Origin: an uncultured Ruminococcus sp.
GTDB taxonomy: Bacteria; Bacillota; Clostridia; Lachnospirales; Lachnospiraceae
Length of the DNA: 64,000 nt
Direction of reading: 5' to 3'
Assembly: GCA_900066355.1 (NCBI GenBank)
Contig: FMEL01000011.1
Span: 1-64,000, forward strand
The notes beneath the pieces are model-generated. The model searched no databases. It had not been told where the DNA came from and worked only from the letters and a program-made list of their open reading frames with translations. The first letter of the stretch is position 1. Every line of letters starts with the position of its first letter. The translations under genes and the position numbers were made by a program. Shown piece by piece: positions 43,601 through 52,719 of this stretch.

Positions 43601-45922
43601 GTGAAAGATCATAAAGATGCAACCTGTAATGAAAAAGGTTACGATGTTCAGGTCTGCAGTGTCTGTAACGAAGAAATCAGAACCGAACTGGAGATAGACC
43701 TGAATGCCCATAAGTATGATGAGGGCAAAGTAATCGAACCTACCTGCTCAAGAGACGGATACACAGTTTACACCTGTGCAGTCTGCAGAAATACAAAACG
43801 TGAAAATATCATACCGCGTAAAGAACATGTTATGGAGGACATAGTAGTACCGGCGACCTGCCAGATACAGGGATATACGAGACATCAGTGTAAAAACTGT
43901 GATTATACTTATTATGATACATATACAGATCCTCTGGAGCATGATTACGAAGCAACAGTTAAAGCTCCTGCCTGTACAGAGCGAGGATATACAGTTTATA
44001 CCTGTAAAAACTGTGGATATACCTATACGGATAATTATGTGGGAGCGTCCGGCCATAAATATACGAAAAAGGTTGTTGCTCCAACCTGTGTTTCCAGAGG
44101 ATATACAGAAAATATCTGTGATGTCTGTGGAAATGAGTATGTATCTGATTATAAGAGTGCAACAGGCCATACATATAAACGCACGGTGAAAGACCCAACC
44201 TGTACCGAAGAAGGTTACACACTTCTGACTTGCGAAAACTGTGATTATGAAACGAAGTCAGATATCCGCAGGGCAAAGGGACACAATTATGAAGAGACCA
44301 TAACAGAATCTACCTGTACAACAAAAGGCTTTATCACATATACCTGCACAGACTGTGGAGACAGCTATAAAGGCAAAGAGACAGATCTGGCACCGCATAA
44401 ATGGGATAAAGGAACAGTTACCAAACAGGCTACTTATCTGTCAAAAGGAACGATAGAGTACAAGTGCGCCGACTGTGATGCAAAATATACAGAAGAAATT
44501 CCGATGTCAGGTCAGACAGCTCTCAGCGACTGTACGGTTACACTTTCTTACCATAAAACAGCTTATGACGGTAAAGAAAAAACACCAAAGATTACTGTAA
44601 AAAACAGCAACGGAATTGTAAGTGAAGAAGATTATACAGTTACCTATGCGGATAATGTTAATGCAGGAAATGCAAAAGTCATCATAACTGCAAAAACAGG
44701 AGATGTCAGCATTAAAGGAACAGTGGAAAAAGGCTTTACTATTGCAAAAGCAAAACAGGCTGTTTCGGCTGCAAGCACGGATGAGCAGATTCATGTCAAG
44801 GCTTCAACGGAAATTCAGGCAGATGGAATCGGTGATATCTCTCTTAAAAACTCCACTCCTGATCTGGTTGATATCAATGAGACAACAGTTACGGGTAAAA
44901 AAGCTGGCCTTGCACTGATCAAAGTAACTGTTTCCGGTGATGCAAACCATGAAGAAGCCAGTACGATGGTTGCAGTTGGTGTCAATGAAAATCATGTCAT
45001 CGAACAGATGATAGAGAATCAGAAAACACTGGAAAACGGCGATGTGGAATATGATGAGGTACAGAGATGTACACTTTGTGAAGAAGAAATATCACGCACT
45101 ACGAGATTTCTTAAAAACATCAAATCCTGCGAAGTTAAGCTGGCTGCTTCTACATATATTTATGACGGAAAAGAAGTAAAACCGGAAGTGACGGTACTTC
45201 TGGAAGATACCACTTTAAGTGAGGGCACAGATTATCGTCTGGAATATCAGGACAACAACCGTGTGGGAGAAGCAAGTGTTTCTGTTACCGGTATCGGAAA
45301 TTACACAGACACTAAAACCGTGTCCTTCCAGATTGTTGAAAAGCAGAAGGAGCCGGTAACCCCTGTAGTTGAAAAACTTGATACAGTAAATATCACATCA
45401 ATTGCAAATGCGAAGAAAGGCATAAAACTGACCTGGAACAGAGTCAGTGGAGCACAGGGCTATATCATCTACAGAGCGTACGGAAAAGGCGGATATAAGG
45501 CAATCAAGACGGTTACCAACGGAGCAACAGCTGCATATACAGATACCGGTGCAAAGACAAATGGTGGAAAATACACATATGCAGTTTGCGCTTATAAAGG
45601 AAGCATAAAAGGCGCATATGTTGGAAAAACGTATTATTATCTCAAACAGAACCGCATTTCATCTGTCAAGAACAACGCGTCAAAGAAAGCAACTGTAAAA
45701 TGGACAAGGAATACAAAAGCAAACGGATATCAGGTGAATTATAAGACTGGTAAAAAACAGAAAACAATTACTGTCAAGTCAAATAAAACACTGAACAAAG
45801 TGCTTAAATCACTCAAAAAGAAAGCAACTTATTCTGTGAAAGTACGCTCCTACAAAAAAGTATCCGGAGTAACCTATTATTCCGAATGGAGTTCTGCAAA
45901 GAAAGTCAAAATAAAGAAATAA
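40610..45922 (+). CDS. Giant secreted BspA-type LRR protein with Cys-x-x-Cys repeat array and Fn3-like end
   Basis: 1770 residues, ATG after ATAAGGAGAAG. Signal peptide ends near VVYA-DAD. Then come an acidic low-complexity stretch (about 27-130), BspA-type LRRs (about 180-235 and 530-930), and about eight tandem ~38-residue modules (about 960-1300), each with one or two CxxC pairs and a conserved G-Y/H, plus isolated ones near 315 and 455. Two Ig-like modules (AYDGKEKTPKITVKN; YIYDGKEVKPEVTV) and an Fn3-like region from ~1595 follow, ending in a lysine-rich tail. There is no LPXTG. Likely a surface or secreted binding protein held by charge or repeats. Confidence 0.9.
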   Translation: MKKRIISMLLAGMMVLNSAVVYADADMTGDYTTYVEETESGSEDEVAVQSEAAEVNASADDNANISVNEASEAENDEVAFTDGDTDEVEITEENPTDVSSQDETDENAEIEFTEAEDIFSENEVAVQTGETITASGTLATGVNWSLSDAGNLQFSGSGAIEKDNGQDNYPWDMTQVFTVTIQSGITEIGSGAFADGTKLTKVFISADTLRTVSADAFQNCSKAETDLYYSGNAPTVIPAFTGTAKVSVYYKEADVTWTDAFRAAYTDVTWEPCCTINGITANTNHSYVRTNNEMQIQTDGKNYPTKDNTAYYDATCSVCGNVGKDYNNCINCIDTTDLQSDHPYNTETSTDWTVSMEGAEEIILTFDAKTKFETNYDDFFYIYKEDGELYQKFINDQLAGKTVIVPGSSATLKLTTDYSTDDWGFAVTKAYGTTHKWNNVVTKPAERDQTGTLTKTCQKCGEVIEEVIPAPYIVCGDDDNIFWGITPDGVLEIAPNTDADVSMKGYGTRYEGSNYGITTAPWGEYRPYFKGVKIKKGITDIGTCVFSGLSNLKWAELDDGIKTIGQSAFSDCKVLEKVKLPANLATIESYVFSGCKTLEKIELPEKLTYIGNGAFSDTGLRSIRIPASLKRCDKYAFGSNSTVNAVYIEDLTSWLSMEEGPNFFSSEDIELSSKSPTIKYYVDGELLERLVIPDEVTSIRDYAFNCGKEIREIVFHENVKTIGRSAFLGCENLELTRDKLPNYLQTIGAYAFAKCKKISKVGIPSSVTEIGEAAFAMCSGMTQCIFAQEIQIEKISRKLFQGCTSLEKTTIPAGVTIIEGYAFQNCKKLDRITIPATVISILSEAFYSCTNLEAVEFEKDSKLKNIEDYVFAYCDSLKSIQIPANVITIKLAAFCGSVDELVFLGDFGNFNSMLEMDFHGPRKITYYACNDTWNSSEAQNFLSNSSYNITPNPIHMSEDYTVITPATCTTDGEKSFTCDKCGQASTGVIPATGHKLTVKDHKDATCNEKGYDVQVCSVCNEEIRTELEIDLNAHKYDEGKVIEPTCSRDGYTVYTCAVCRNTKRENIIPRKEHVMEDIVVPATCQIQGYTRHQCKNCDYTYYDTYTDPLEHDYEATVKAPACTERGYTVYTCKNCGYTYTDNYVGASGHKYTKKVVAPTCVSRGYTENICDVCGNEYVSDYKSATGHTYKRTVKDPTCTEEGYTLLTCENCDYETKSDIRRAKGHNYEETITESTCTTKGFITYTCTDCGDSYKGKETDLAPHKWDKGTVTKQATYLSKGTIEYKCADCDAKYTEEIPMSGQTALSDCTVTLSYHKTAYDGKEKTPKITVKNSNGIVSEEDYTVTYADNVNAGNAKVIITAKTGDVSIKGTVEKGFTIAKAKQAVSAASTDEQIHVKASTEIQADGIGDISLKNSTPDLVDINETTVTGKKAGLALIKVTVSGDANHEEASTMVAVGVNENHVIEQMIENQKTLENGDVEYDEVQRCTLCEEEISRTTRFLKNIKSCEVKLAASTYIYDGKEVKPEVTVLLEDTTLSEGTDYRLEYQDNNRVGEASVSVTGIGNYTDTKTVSFQIVEKQKEPVTPVVEKLDTVNITSIANAKKGIKLTWNRVSGAQGYIIYRAYGKGGYKAIKTVTNGATAAYTDTGAKTNGGKYTYAVCAYKGSIKGAYVGKTYYYLKQNRISSVKNNASKKATVKWTRNTKANGYQVNYKTGKKQKTITVKSNKTLNKVLKSLKKKATYSVKVRSYKKVSGVTYYSEWSSAKKVKIKK

Positions 45923-45928
45923 ACCAAT

Positions 45929-45963
45929 AACACCGGGTGTGTCAATGACGCACCCGGTGTTTT
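45929..45963. terminator. Bidirectional terminator
   Basis: AACACCGGGTGTGTC (45929-45943) pairs with GACGCACCCGGTGTT (45947-45961) around AATG, with T on the plus side and A before it. Serves the giant LRR gene (+) and the sulfhydrylase gene (-). Confidence 0.88.
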
Positions 45964-45986
45964 CAGTTAATTAAAAATTCTTATTT

Positions 45987-47267
45987 TCAGATTGCATCCA
46001 GTGCCTGGGCGATATCTGCAATCAGGTCATTCTTATCTTCCAGGCCACAGGAGATACGGATCAGTCCGGCCGGGATTCCGGCAGCGGCAAGCTGTTCATC
46101 GTTCATCTGTCTGTGCGTGGAGGTTGCCGGGTTCAGGCAGCAGGTTCTTGCGTCTGCCACATGTGTTTCGATGGCAGCAAGTTTCAGATTTTTCATGAAT
46201 TTTTCTGCTGCGGCACGACCGCCTTTTAATTCAAAGGATACAACACCACATCCGCCGTTTGGCATATATTTTTTGGCAATTTCATAGTATTTGTTGGATG
46301 GAAGTGTCGGGTAGTTGACGAATTCCACTTTGTCATGTTGTTCAAGGAATTCAGCAACAGCCTGTCCGTTTTCTACATGGCGCGGCATACGTACATGAAG
46401 AGATTCCAGACCAAGATTCAGTATAAAAGCACTCTGCGGAGACTGTGCACATCCCAGATCTCTCATAAGCTGAGAGGTGCATTTGGTGATGAAAGCACCT
46501 TCTTTGCCGAATTTTTCTGCATAGGTAATTCCATGATAGGAATCATCCGGTGTGCAGAGCCCCGGGAATTTGTCTGCGTGAGCCATCCAGTCAAATTTGC
46601 CGGCATCAATGATTGCACCACCGAGTGCAGCGCCGTGACCGTCCATATATTTGGTCGTGGAATGAGTAACAATATCAGCACCCCATTCGATCGGACGTAA
46701 ATTTACCGGTGTCGGGAAGGTGTTGTCCACAATAAGCGGCACGCCATGTGCGTGTGCAGCTTTTGCAAATTTTTCGATATCGAGGACAGTCAGTGCCGGG
46801 TTGGCGATAGATTCACCAAAAACGGCTTTTGTGTTGTCTTTGAAAGCAGCATTTAATTCTTCTTCGGTGCAGTCCGGATCAACGAAAGTAACATCAACCC
46901 CCATTTTTTTCATGGTGACATCAAGAAGGTTATATGTACCGCCATAGATGGAAGAGGAGGAAACAATGTGGCTGCCTGCTTCGCAGATATTAAAAATTGC
47001 GAAGAAGTTTGCAGCCTGACCGGAAGAAGTCAGCATTCCGGCAGTGCCGCCTTCGAGTGCGGTGATTTTTGCAGCAACATAATCATTTGTCGGATTCTGA
47101 AGTCTGGAATAAAAATAACCGGATGCTTCGAGGTCAAACAGTTTGCCCATATCTTCACTTGTATCATATTTATAAGTAGTTGACTGATAGATCGGAATCT
47201 GTCGAGGTTCTCCGTTGCCCGGCGTATAACCGGCCTGAACGCATTTTGTGTTAATTGAATAGTCCAT
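45987..47267 (-). CDS. O-acetylhomoserine sulfhydrylase (MetY-type)
   Basis: 426-residue PLP enzyme of the Cys/Met metabolism family. The PLP lysine is K206 in HSTTKYMDG, and the phosphate-binding region includes SSGQAANFF. NTFPTPVNLRPIEWGAD and the long insert PDDSYHGITYAEKFGKEG favour O-acetylhomoserine sulfhydrylase over cystathionine gamma-synthase. It makes homocysteine from O-acetylhomoserine and sulfide. AAAGGCGGG lies upstream of the start. Confidence 0.93.
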   Translation of the reverse strand: MDYSINTKCVQAGYTPGNGEPRQIPIYQSTTYKYDTSEDMGKLFDLEASGYFYSRLQNPTNDYVAAKITALEGGTAGMLTSSGQAANFFAIFNICEAGSHIVSSSSIYGGTYNLLDVTMKKMGVDVTFVDPDCTEEELNAAFKDNTKAVFGESIANPALTVLDIEKFAKAAHAHGVPLIVDNTFPTPVNLRPIEWGADIVTHSTTKYMDGHGAALGGAIIDAGKFDWMAHADKFPGLCTPDDSYHGITYAEKFGKEGAFITKCTSQLMRDLGCAQSPQSAFILNLGLESLHVRMPRHVENGQAVAEFLEQHDKVEFVNYPTLPSNKYYEIAKKYMPNGGCGVVSFELKGGRAAAEKFMKNLKLAAIETHVADARTCCLNPATSTHRQMNDEQLAAAGIPAGLIRISCGLEDKNDLIADIAQALDAI

Positions 47268-47306
47268 AATTTTACCCGCCTTTATATAATATTAGTGTAC
47301 TTCCAT

Positions 47307-47359
47307 GTTATACCCTTTTATATTGCATGTAAAGAAAAAATACATACTTAATCGGTATG
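47307..47359 (-). promoter_or_regulatory. Promoter region of the sulfhydrylase gene with a palindromic operator candidate
   Basis: Minus-strand TATAAC (47307-47312) and TTTACA (47328-47333) are a possible but closely spaced (15 bp) promoter. CATAC-N7-GTATG at 47343-47359 is a perfect palindrome just upstream. The ATAC/GTAT half-sites resemble those bound by Rrf2/CymR-type sulfur regulators, but this is an inference. Confidence 0.4.
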
Positions 47360-47504
47360 ACTATCGAAAAAACTATATATAAGAGTGAACTGCGACTGAG
47401 AGAATACGGGTGTGTGTTTAATTGTTGGTGGCATATGATACGTAAAAATGGTAATATTGTACAAGAAATTATAATTCAGGATAAATAAAATGGAGTGACA
47501 AGTT

Positions 47505-48038
47505 ATGACAGAGAAAAACGACACGAGTAGATTAACTGAAAAGTATATTTTTAGAAATATACGTCAGGAGGAAATCGCACAGGCAGCAGAGATAGAGAAG
47601 ATCTGTTTTCCGCCAAATGAAGCATGTTCTTATGAACACATGGAAAAACGTGTGGATAAAGCACCGGAGCTTTTTCTTGTAGCAGAAGATCGTACTACAG
47701 GACGAATTGCAGGATTTCTTAACGGACTTGCCACAGACAGAGAACATCTGACGGATGATTTTTTTACAGATGCAGAGGTGCATGATCCGAATGGAAAGAA
47801 TATCATGCTTCTGGGACTGGATGTACTTCCGGAATATCAGCGTCAGGGACTGGCAAGGGAACTGGTGCGCTGCTATAAAGAACGTGAAAAAGCAAACGGC
47901 AGAGAAAAACTGATCCTGACCTGCCTGCCGGATAAAGTAGAAATGTATCAGAAGTTCGGCTTCAAAGATCATGGTATCGGAGGGTCTGTCTGGGGCGGCG
48001 AGGCATGGCATGAGATGAGTGTGGAACTGCGGGGTTGA
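47505..48038 (+). CDS. GNAT-family N-acetyltransferase
   Basis: 177 residues with the acetyl-CoA site near LDVLPEYQRQGLARELVR (Q/RxxGxG/A pattern) and the usual N-terminal strand-helix pair (YIFRNIRQEEIAQAAEIEKI). The closing YQKFGFKDHGIGGS is typical. Substrate unknown. TGGAGTGAC precedes the ATG. Confidence 0.9.
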   Translation: MTEKNDTSRLTEKYIFRNIRQEEIAQAAEIEKICFPPNEACSYEHMEKRVDKAPELFLVAEDRTTGRIAGFLNGLATDREHLTDDFFTDAEVHDPNGKNIMLLGLDVLPEYQRQGLARELVRCYKEREKANGREKLILTCLPDKVEMYQKFGFKDHGIGGSVWGGEAWHEMSVELRG

Positions 48039-48126
48039 ATTTACCCCCATTTGATATTATAATCAAAGAGATTGAGAATGAATCCTGAAACAGCAGGAAT
48101 ATTTAATTTTAAGGAGGAATCTGATT

Positions 48127-49707
48127 ATGATTACCTGGAACAATCTGGATACTCTTGAATCATACAAAGAGCTTTCCAATGTAAAAAAAGTAAATCTTGC
48201 AGAAGTGATGACCGGCGAGAACGGTGCAGAGCGTGTAAAGAATTACAGCGTACCGATGGCAGCAGGAATGGCATATAACTATGCTGCAAAGCAGGTAGAT
48301 GATGATGTACTGGAAGCTCTTAAGAAACTTGCAAAAGAAGCTCAGCTTACAGAAAAATATGCAGCTCTTTATAATGGAGAAGTGATCAATACAGGTGAAA
48401 AACGTCTTGTTCTTCATCAGCTTACCCGTGGACAGCTTGGAGATACTGTTACAGCAGATGGCGTGGACAAGCGTGCTTTCTATGTAGAACAGCAGCAGAA
48501 GATCGCTGATTTTGCAAACAAAGTACATGCAGGTCAGATCACAAATGCAGCAGGTGAGAAATTTACAACTGTTGTTCAGATCGGTATCGGCGGAAGTGAC
48601 CTTGGTCCTCGCGCAATGTACCTTGCTCTTGAAAACTGGGCAAAGAAAAACGACAAATTCAAAATGGAAGCCAAATTCATCAGCAACGTAGACCCGGACG
48701 ATGCAGCAGGCGTTCTGAGTACAATTGATGTAGCACATTCCATTTTTGTACTGGTATCCAAATCAGGTACAACTCTTGAAACACTGACAAATGAATCCTT
48801 CGTTAAAGACGCACTTAAGAACGCTGGTCTGGATGCTTCCAGACATATGATCGCCGTTACAAGTGAGACTTCTCCTCTTGCAAAGAGTGATGATTATCTT
48901 GCAGCATTCTTTATGGATGATTATATCGGCGGACGTTATTCTTCTACATCTGCTGTTGGTGGTGCTGTATTATCTCTGGCATTCGGACCGGAAGTATTTG
49001 CACAGTTCCTGGAAGGTGCAGCAGAAGAAGACAAACTTGCAAAGAATGAGGATGTAATGCAGAACCCGGCTATGCTGGATGCACTGATCGGTGTATACGA
49101 GAGAAATATCCTCGGATATCCGAGCACAGCAGTACTTCCGTATTCACAGGCTTTGAGCCGTTTCCCGGCACATTTACAGCAGCTTGATATGGAATCCAAC
49201 GGAAAATCCGTTAACCGTTTTGGTGAGCCTGTAGATTATGTGACAGGACCGGTAATCTTCGGTGAACCGGGAACAAACGGTCAGCATTCCTTCTATCAGC
49301 TCCTTCATCAGGGAACAGATATCGTACCGCTTCAGTTCATCGGATTTAAGAACAATCAGATGGATACAGATGTAGTGATCCAGGGAAGCACAAGCCAGCA
49401 GAAACTCTGCGCAAACGTTGCAGCTCAGATCGTGGCTTTTGCATGCGGTAAAGCAGATGATAACAATAACAAGAACTTCGAAGGCGGACGTCCGTCCAGC
49501 ATTATCATCGGCGAGCAGGTAAATCCGGCAAGCCTTGGTGCACTTCTTGCTCACTTCGAAAACAAGGTTATGTTCCAGGGATTCCTGTGGAACTTAAACA
49601 GCTTCGATCAGGAAGGTGTACAGCTTGGTAAAGTCCTTGCAAAACGTGTTCTTGCACACGAAACAGACGGCGCACTGAAAGTATTCAGTGACCTTCTGAA
49701 TATCTGA
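48127..49707 (+). CDS. pgi: Glucose-6-phosphate isomerase
   Basis: 526 residues, glycolysis/gluconeogenesis: interconverts glucose 6-phosphate and fructose 6-phosphate. Signatures visible are IGIGGSDLGPRAM, SKSGTTLETLTN in the sugar-phosphate site, GGRYSSTSAVG, and QLDMESNGKSV, plus the C-terminal lysine region QEGVQLGKVLA. AAGGAGGAATC precedes the start. Codon use is that of a highly expressed gene. Likely transcribed alone; a two-way terminator follows. Confidence 0.97.
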   Translation: MITWNNLDTLESYKELSNVKKVNLAEVMTGENGAERVKNYSVPMAAGMAYNYAAKQVDDDVLEALKKLAKEAQLTEKYAALYNGEVINTGEKRLVLHQLTRGQLGDTVTADGVDKRAFYVEQQQKIADFANKVHAGQITNAAGEKFTTVVQIGIGGSDLGPRAMYLALENWAKKNDKFKMEAKFISNVDPDDAAGVLSTIDVAHSIFVLVSKSGTTLETLTNESFVKDALKNAGLDASRHMIAVTSETSPLAKSDDYLAAFFMDDYIGGRYSSTSAVGGAVLSLAFGPEVFAQFLEGAAEEDKLAKNEDVMQNPAMLDALIGVYERNILGYPSTAVLPYSQALSRFPAHLQQLDMESNGKSVNRFGEPVDYVTGPVIFGEPGTNGQHSFYQLLHQGTDIVPLQFIGFKNNQMDTDVVIQGSTSQQKLCANVAAQIVAFACGKADDNNNKNFEGGRPSSIIIGEQVNPASLGALLAHFENKVMFQGFLWNLNSFDQEGVQLGKVLAKRVLAHETDGALKVFSDLLNI

Positions 49708-49738
49708 TTTTGAAATAAGATCAATCAGGAAATAATAC

Positions 49739-49785
49739 AGGCCCTTCACTTACAGATGAAATTCTGCAGGTGAGGGGCCTTGTTT
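49739..49785. terminator. Two-way terminator between convergent genes
   Basis: AGGCCCTTCAC (49739-49749) pairs with GTGAGGGGCCT (49770-49780), followed by T-rich sequence; lies between pgi (+) and the ABC permease (-). Confidence 0.85.
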
Positions 49786-49798
49786 AGTTTATTAAATT

Positions 49799-51823
49799 CT
49801 ATTTTCGTTCCACGATATGATAATAAGATTTTGCAGTCATGATGTAGATCAGACCGTATACCAGAGCAAAGATCAGTACTGTTCCGGCAGTACAGCCGAT
49901 GAACAGTTTTGTGTTTGTCATGCCGAAGAGCAGGAGCATCCGGCGGATCAGTGGAAATGCCATCGAAATATGAAGCATTGCCATGAGGAGAGGAAGGAAA
50001 AATACCATCAGGATCTGGCGGCGGATTGAACTTCTGACTTCCCGGTGACTCAATCCTACTTTCTGCATGATTTCAAATCGGTTCTGGTCTTCGTATCCTT
50101 CTGAAATCTGTTTGTAGTAGATGATCATGGCAGTTCCCATGAGGAAAAGAGAACCGAGGAATATTCCAATGAATAGAAGAGAACCGTTGTCTGCATAGTA
50201 GGAATCGTATTCCTGCGCACGTATTCCGGAAGTGATCCAGGAGTTATCAGACAGTTGTCCATTATCTTTCAGAGCCTTTATTGCATCCAGTACCGGTGTG
50301 CCATAGGCGATTTTTGTTGAATCAGAACCGGTGATGTCCAGACCGAGATGAACAGTCAGATCCTGTCCGGCAGGAGATGAGGAGGCATCTTTATACATTT
50401 CTGTACGCATCTTGTCAAATTTTTCAAAATCAGAATCAGTGACGACAAATACAGCATTACCATAGATAATATCCCGTCCACAGGTCAGAGGAGAATCCGC
50501 CAGCCATTTTTTTACAGAAAAGACGGAATCATTGACAGTGAGAGAATCTGATTTTTCAAAAATATTTGAAGCCCACGCAAGAATCTTACCATCCTGTAAT
50601 GCAGGATCTGTTCCGGTCAGTTTTTCATATTCTGACTGACGTACAAGGGAGAGCGTCAGTACGGAAGCAGAATCGCGTAATGTATTTGGTTCTGCAATCT
50701 GAATCTGCCCGTTATCTAAATGACTGATGATCGTGAGATAGATTTCTTCTGCTTTTTTATCTACAGGAACAGCATTATCGGAAATTGCTTTTTCAAAAGC
50801 ATCTATGGCAGTCTGACATTCTTCTTCGCTGACACTGGTAATGGAAAGATCCGTATCGTATGGATAACGGTTTACCATAATATCATTCATGCCAAAGTAA
50901 ATGGAGACCGTCATGGAGATCATCAACAGAACGCCGGTACTTAAAATACAGATGCTTGCCAGACCGACCGCATTCTGTTTCATACGGTAAAGCATGCCGG
51001 AGATGCTGATAAAATTGCCGGTTTTGTAGTAAAATTTTTTTCTGCGGCGAAGAAATTTCAGAATCACAATACTGCCTGCAGTAAAGAGCAGATAAGTTCC
51101 TGCCATAACAAGAATTACCGCAAGAAGAAAAATGGAAATTGCACTGATTGGAGACTCTGTTGTGATGGCGAGGTAATAACCGATGCCAAGGCAGACAAAG
51201 CCGATCAGAGCCATAAGCCATTTTGCTTTAGGTTCTTTTTCACCGGTATTGTTGCCGTGAAGCAGTTCGACGGGACGGTTCAGGCGGATTTTGGCAAGAT
51301 TTAAGAACAGAATCAGTAAAAAAATTCCGCCGAACATCACCATACAGATAACAATTCCCTTTAATGAAACATAAAATCCAAGTACAGCGGGAATATGAAG
51401 CAGTCGAAGCAGAAGAAGGAGCGCAAGTTTGCTGCCAAGAATTCCGGCTGCGATTCCGGCTGTGAGGGAGATCACGGTTGTGATAATTGTTTCCAGCAGC
51501 ATAACAATGCCGATATGTGTTTTTTCCAGACCGAGAACATTGTAAAGTCCGATTTCTTTCTGTCTTCGTTTCATCAGGAAACTGTTGCTGTAGATCAAAA
51601 AGATCACACAGAAGATAATAACAATGATTTCTCCGGTGGAAAGTATCATGCGGACTTCGGCAGCATGGCGGACGGCCTGATCAAGTGTCGGGCAGTCACG
51701 AAGGAATTCCATCATATAGATCATGACGATGCAGAAGATGCAGGTGATCATGTAAGGAATGTAGGTACTTTTATTGTTGCGGATATTCTGGATGGCCAGT
51801 TTTGAAAAAATTCCTTTACGCAT
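49799..51823 (-). CDS. Bce-type ABC transporter permease (FtsX-like)
   Basis: About 674 residues with ten membrane segments and a large extracytoplasmic domain (about 300-540) between segments seven and eight, the layout of BceB/VraG permeases that protect against cell-wall-active peptides. FtsX-like regions are seen in YNVLGLEKTHIGIVMLLE and EIMQKVGLSHREVR. I chose the ATG at 51823, eight bases after GGCGG; a GTG lies nine bases upstream. The gene overlaps the ATPase gene stop by eight bases. Confidence 0.88.
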   Translation of the reverse strand: MRKGIFSKLAIQNIRNNKSTYIPYMITCIFCIVMIYMMEFLRDCPTLDQAVRHAAEVRMILSTGEIIVIIFCVIFLIYSNSFLMKRRQKEIGLYNVLGLEKTHIGIVMLLETIITTVISLTAGIAAGILGSKLALLLLLRLLHIPAVLGFYVSLKGIVICMVMFGGIFLLILFLNLAKIRLNRPVELLHGNNTGEKEPKAKWLMALIGFVCLGIGYYLAITTESPISAISIFLLAVILVMAGTYLLFTAGSIVILKFLRRRKKFYYKTGNFISISGMLYRMKQNAVGLASICILSTGVLLMISMTVSIYFGMNDIMVNRYPYDTDLSITSVSEEECQTAIDAFEKAISDNAVPVDKKAEEIYLTIISHLDNGQIQIAEPNTLRDSASVLTLSLVRQSEYEKLTGTDPALQDGKILAWASNIFEKSDSLTVNDSVFSVKKWLADSPLTCGRDIIYGNAVFVVTDSDFEKFDKMRTEMYKDASSSPAGQDLTVHLGLDITGSDSTKIAYGTPVLDAIKALKDNGQLSDNSWITSGIRAQEYDSYYADNGSLLFIGIFLGSLFLMGTAMIIYYKQISEGYEDQNRFEIMQKVGLSHREVRSSIRRQILMVFFLPLLMAMLHISMAFPLIRRMLLLFGMTNTKLFIGCTAGTVLIFALVYGLIYIMTAKSYYHIVERK

Positions 51824-52583
51824 GATATTCACCGCCCGTCGTCAGTATAGTAAGTGTGTCGGCAATCATCTGATACATTTCCTGACGGGATTTACTGCCT
51901 TTGTAGATCTGATGAAAAACTTCTCCGTCTTTAATAAAAAGTACTCTGGATGCGTGACTTGCTGCCTGTGCACTGTGTGTGACCATCAGAATGGTCTGTC
52001 CCTCCTCGTTGATCTCGCCAAACATGGAAAGAAGTGCAGATGCAGCACGGGAGTCGAGTGCGCCGGTCGGTTCATCAGCAAGAACCAGTTTCGGGTTTGT
52101 GATCAGTGCTCTTGCAACAGCTGCACGTTGTTTCTGGCCGCCGGAAACTTCATATGGAAATTTGTCCAGAAGCTCTGTAATTCCAAGTGTTTTTGCAATC
52201 GGTCGGATTTTCTGCTCCATTTCGCGGTAATCTTCTCCGGCAAGTACGAGTGGGAGATAAATGTTGTCGCGTAAGGAAAAAGTGTCCAGAAGATTAAAAT
52301 CCTGAAAAACAAAACCGAGATTTTTTCTTCGGAAAGCGGAGATTTCTTTTTCTGTAAGGTGGACGATGTTTTTTCCTTCGAGAAGAACTTCTCCTGATGT
52401 CGGACGGTCGAGAGATGCAAGGATGTTGAGCAGTGTGGTTTTTCCGGAACCGGATTCGCCCATGATCGCGACGAACTCACCTTCTTCTACAGAAAAAGTG
52501 ACATTGGAAAGTGCCTGCACTTTGTTTCCGCCAAAGCGGGTGCTGTATATTTTTTTGATATTTGTTACTTCAAGTAAAGCCAT
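51816..52583 (-). CDS. Bce-type ABC transporter ATPase
   Basis: 255 residues from the ATG at 52583 (AAAGGAGC upstream). Walker A GESGSGKTT, signature SGGQKQR, Walker B LVLADEPTGALD and switch-H in VTHS are intact. ATPase of the LolD/MacB/BceA group paired with the permease that overlaps its 3' end. Together they are expected to confer resistance to, or sense, antimicrobial peptides with the kinase encoded upstream. Confidence 0.94.
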   Translation of the reverse strand: MALLEVTNIKKIYSTRFGGNKVQALSNVTFSVEEGEFVAIMGESGSGKTTLLNILASLDRPTSGEVLLEGKNIVHLTEKEISAFRRKNLGFVFQDFNLLDTFSLRDNIYLPLVLAGEDYREMEQKIRPIAKTLGITELLDKFPYEVSGGQKQRAAVARALITNPKLVLADEPTGALDSRAASALLSMFGEINEEGQTILMVTHSAQAASHASRVLFIKDGEVFHQIYKGSKSRQEMYQMIADTLTILTTGGEYHA

Positions 52584-52616
52584 AACCGGGGCTCCTTTCT
52601 TTTGATTGATGAGACA

Positions 52617-52622
52617 AGTATA
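52617..52622 (-). promoter_or_regulatory. -10 box for the ABC transporter genes
   Basis: Minus-strand TATACT at 52617-52622, 34 bp before the ATPase start, with a poor -35. A GCTTC-N7-GAAGC palindrome lies just upstream (about 52637-52653), which would suit an activator-dependent promoter controlled by the response regulator at 53967. Confidence 0.45.
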
Positions 52623-52665
52623 GAAATTTTTCCCGGCTTCTGCCATCGAAGCAGGTTACAATATA

Positions 52666-52691
52666 CGAAAAAACCTTACATTTCTGTAAGG
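52666..52691 (-). terminator. Terminator downstream of the kinase gene
   Basis: On the minus strand CCTTACA-GAAA-TGTAAGG is followed by TTTTTT. It ends the response regulator/kinase transcript, after the MITE, so the ABC genes need their own promoter. Confidence 0.85.
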
Positions 52692-52719
52692 TGATTTCAA
52701 AAAAGTTATTTGATGAAGT

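Noticed and set aside
41469..44500. Tandem repeats that might suggest a CRISPR array or DNA minisatellite
   Set aside because: They are protein-level CxxC modules inside one long open frame; the nucleotide copies differ widely and have no constant repeat/spacer structure.
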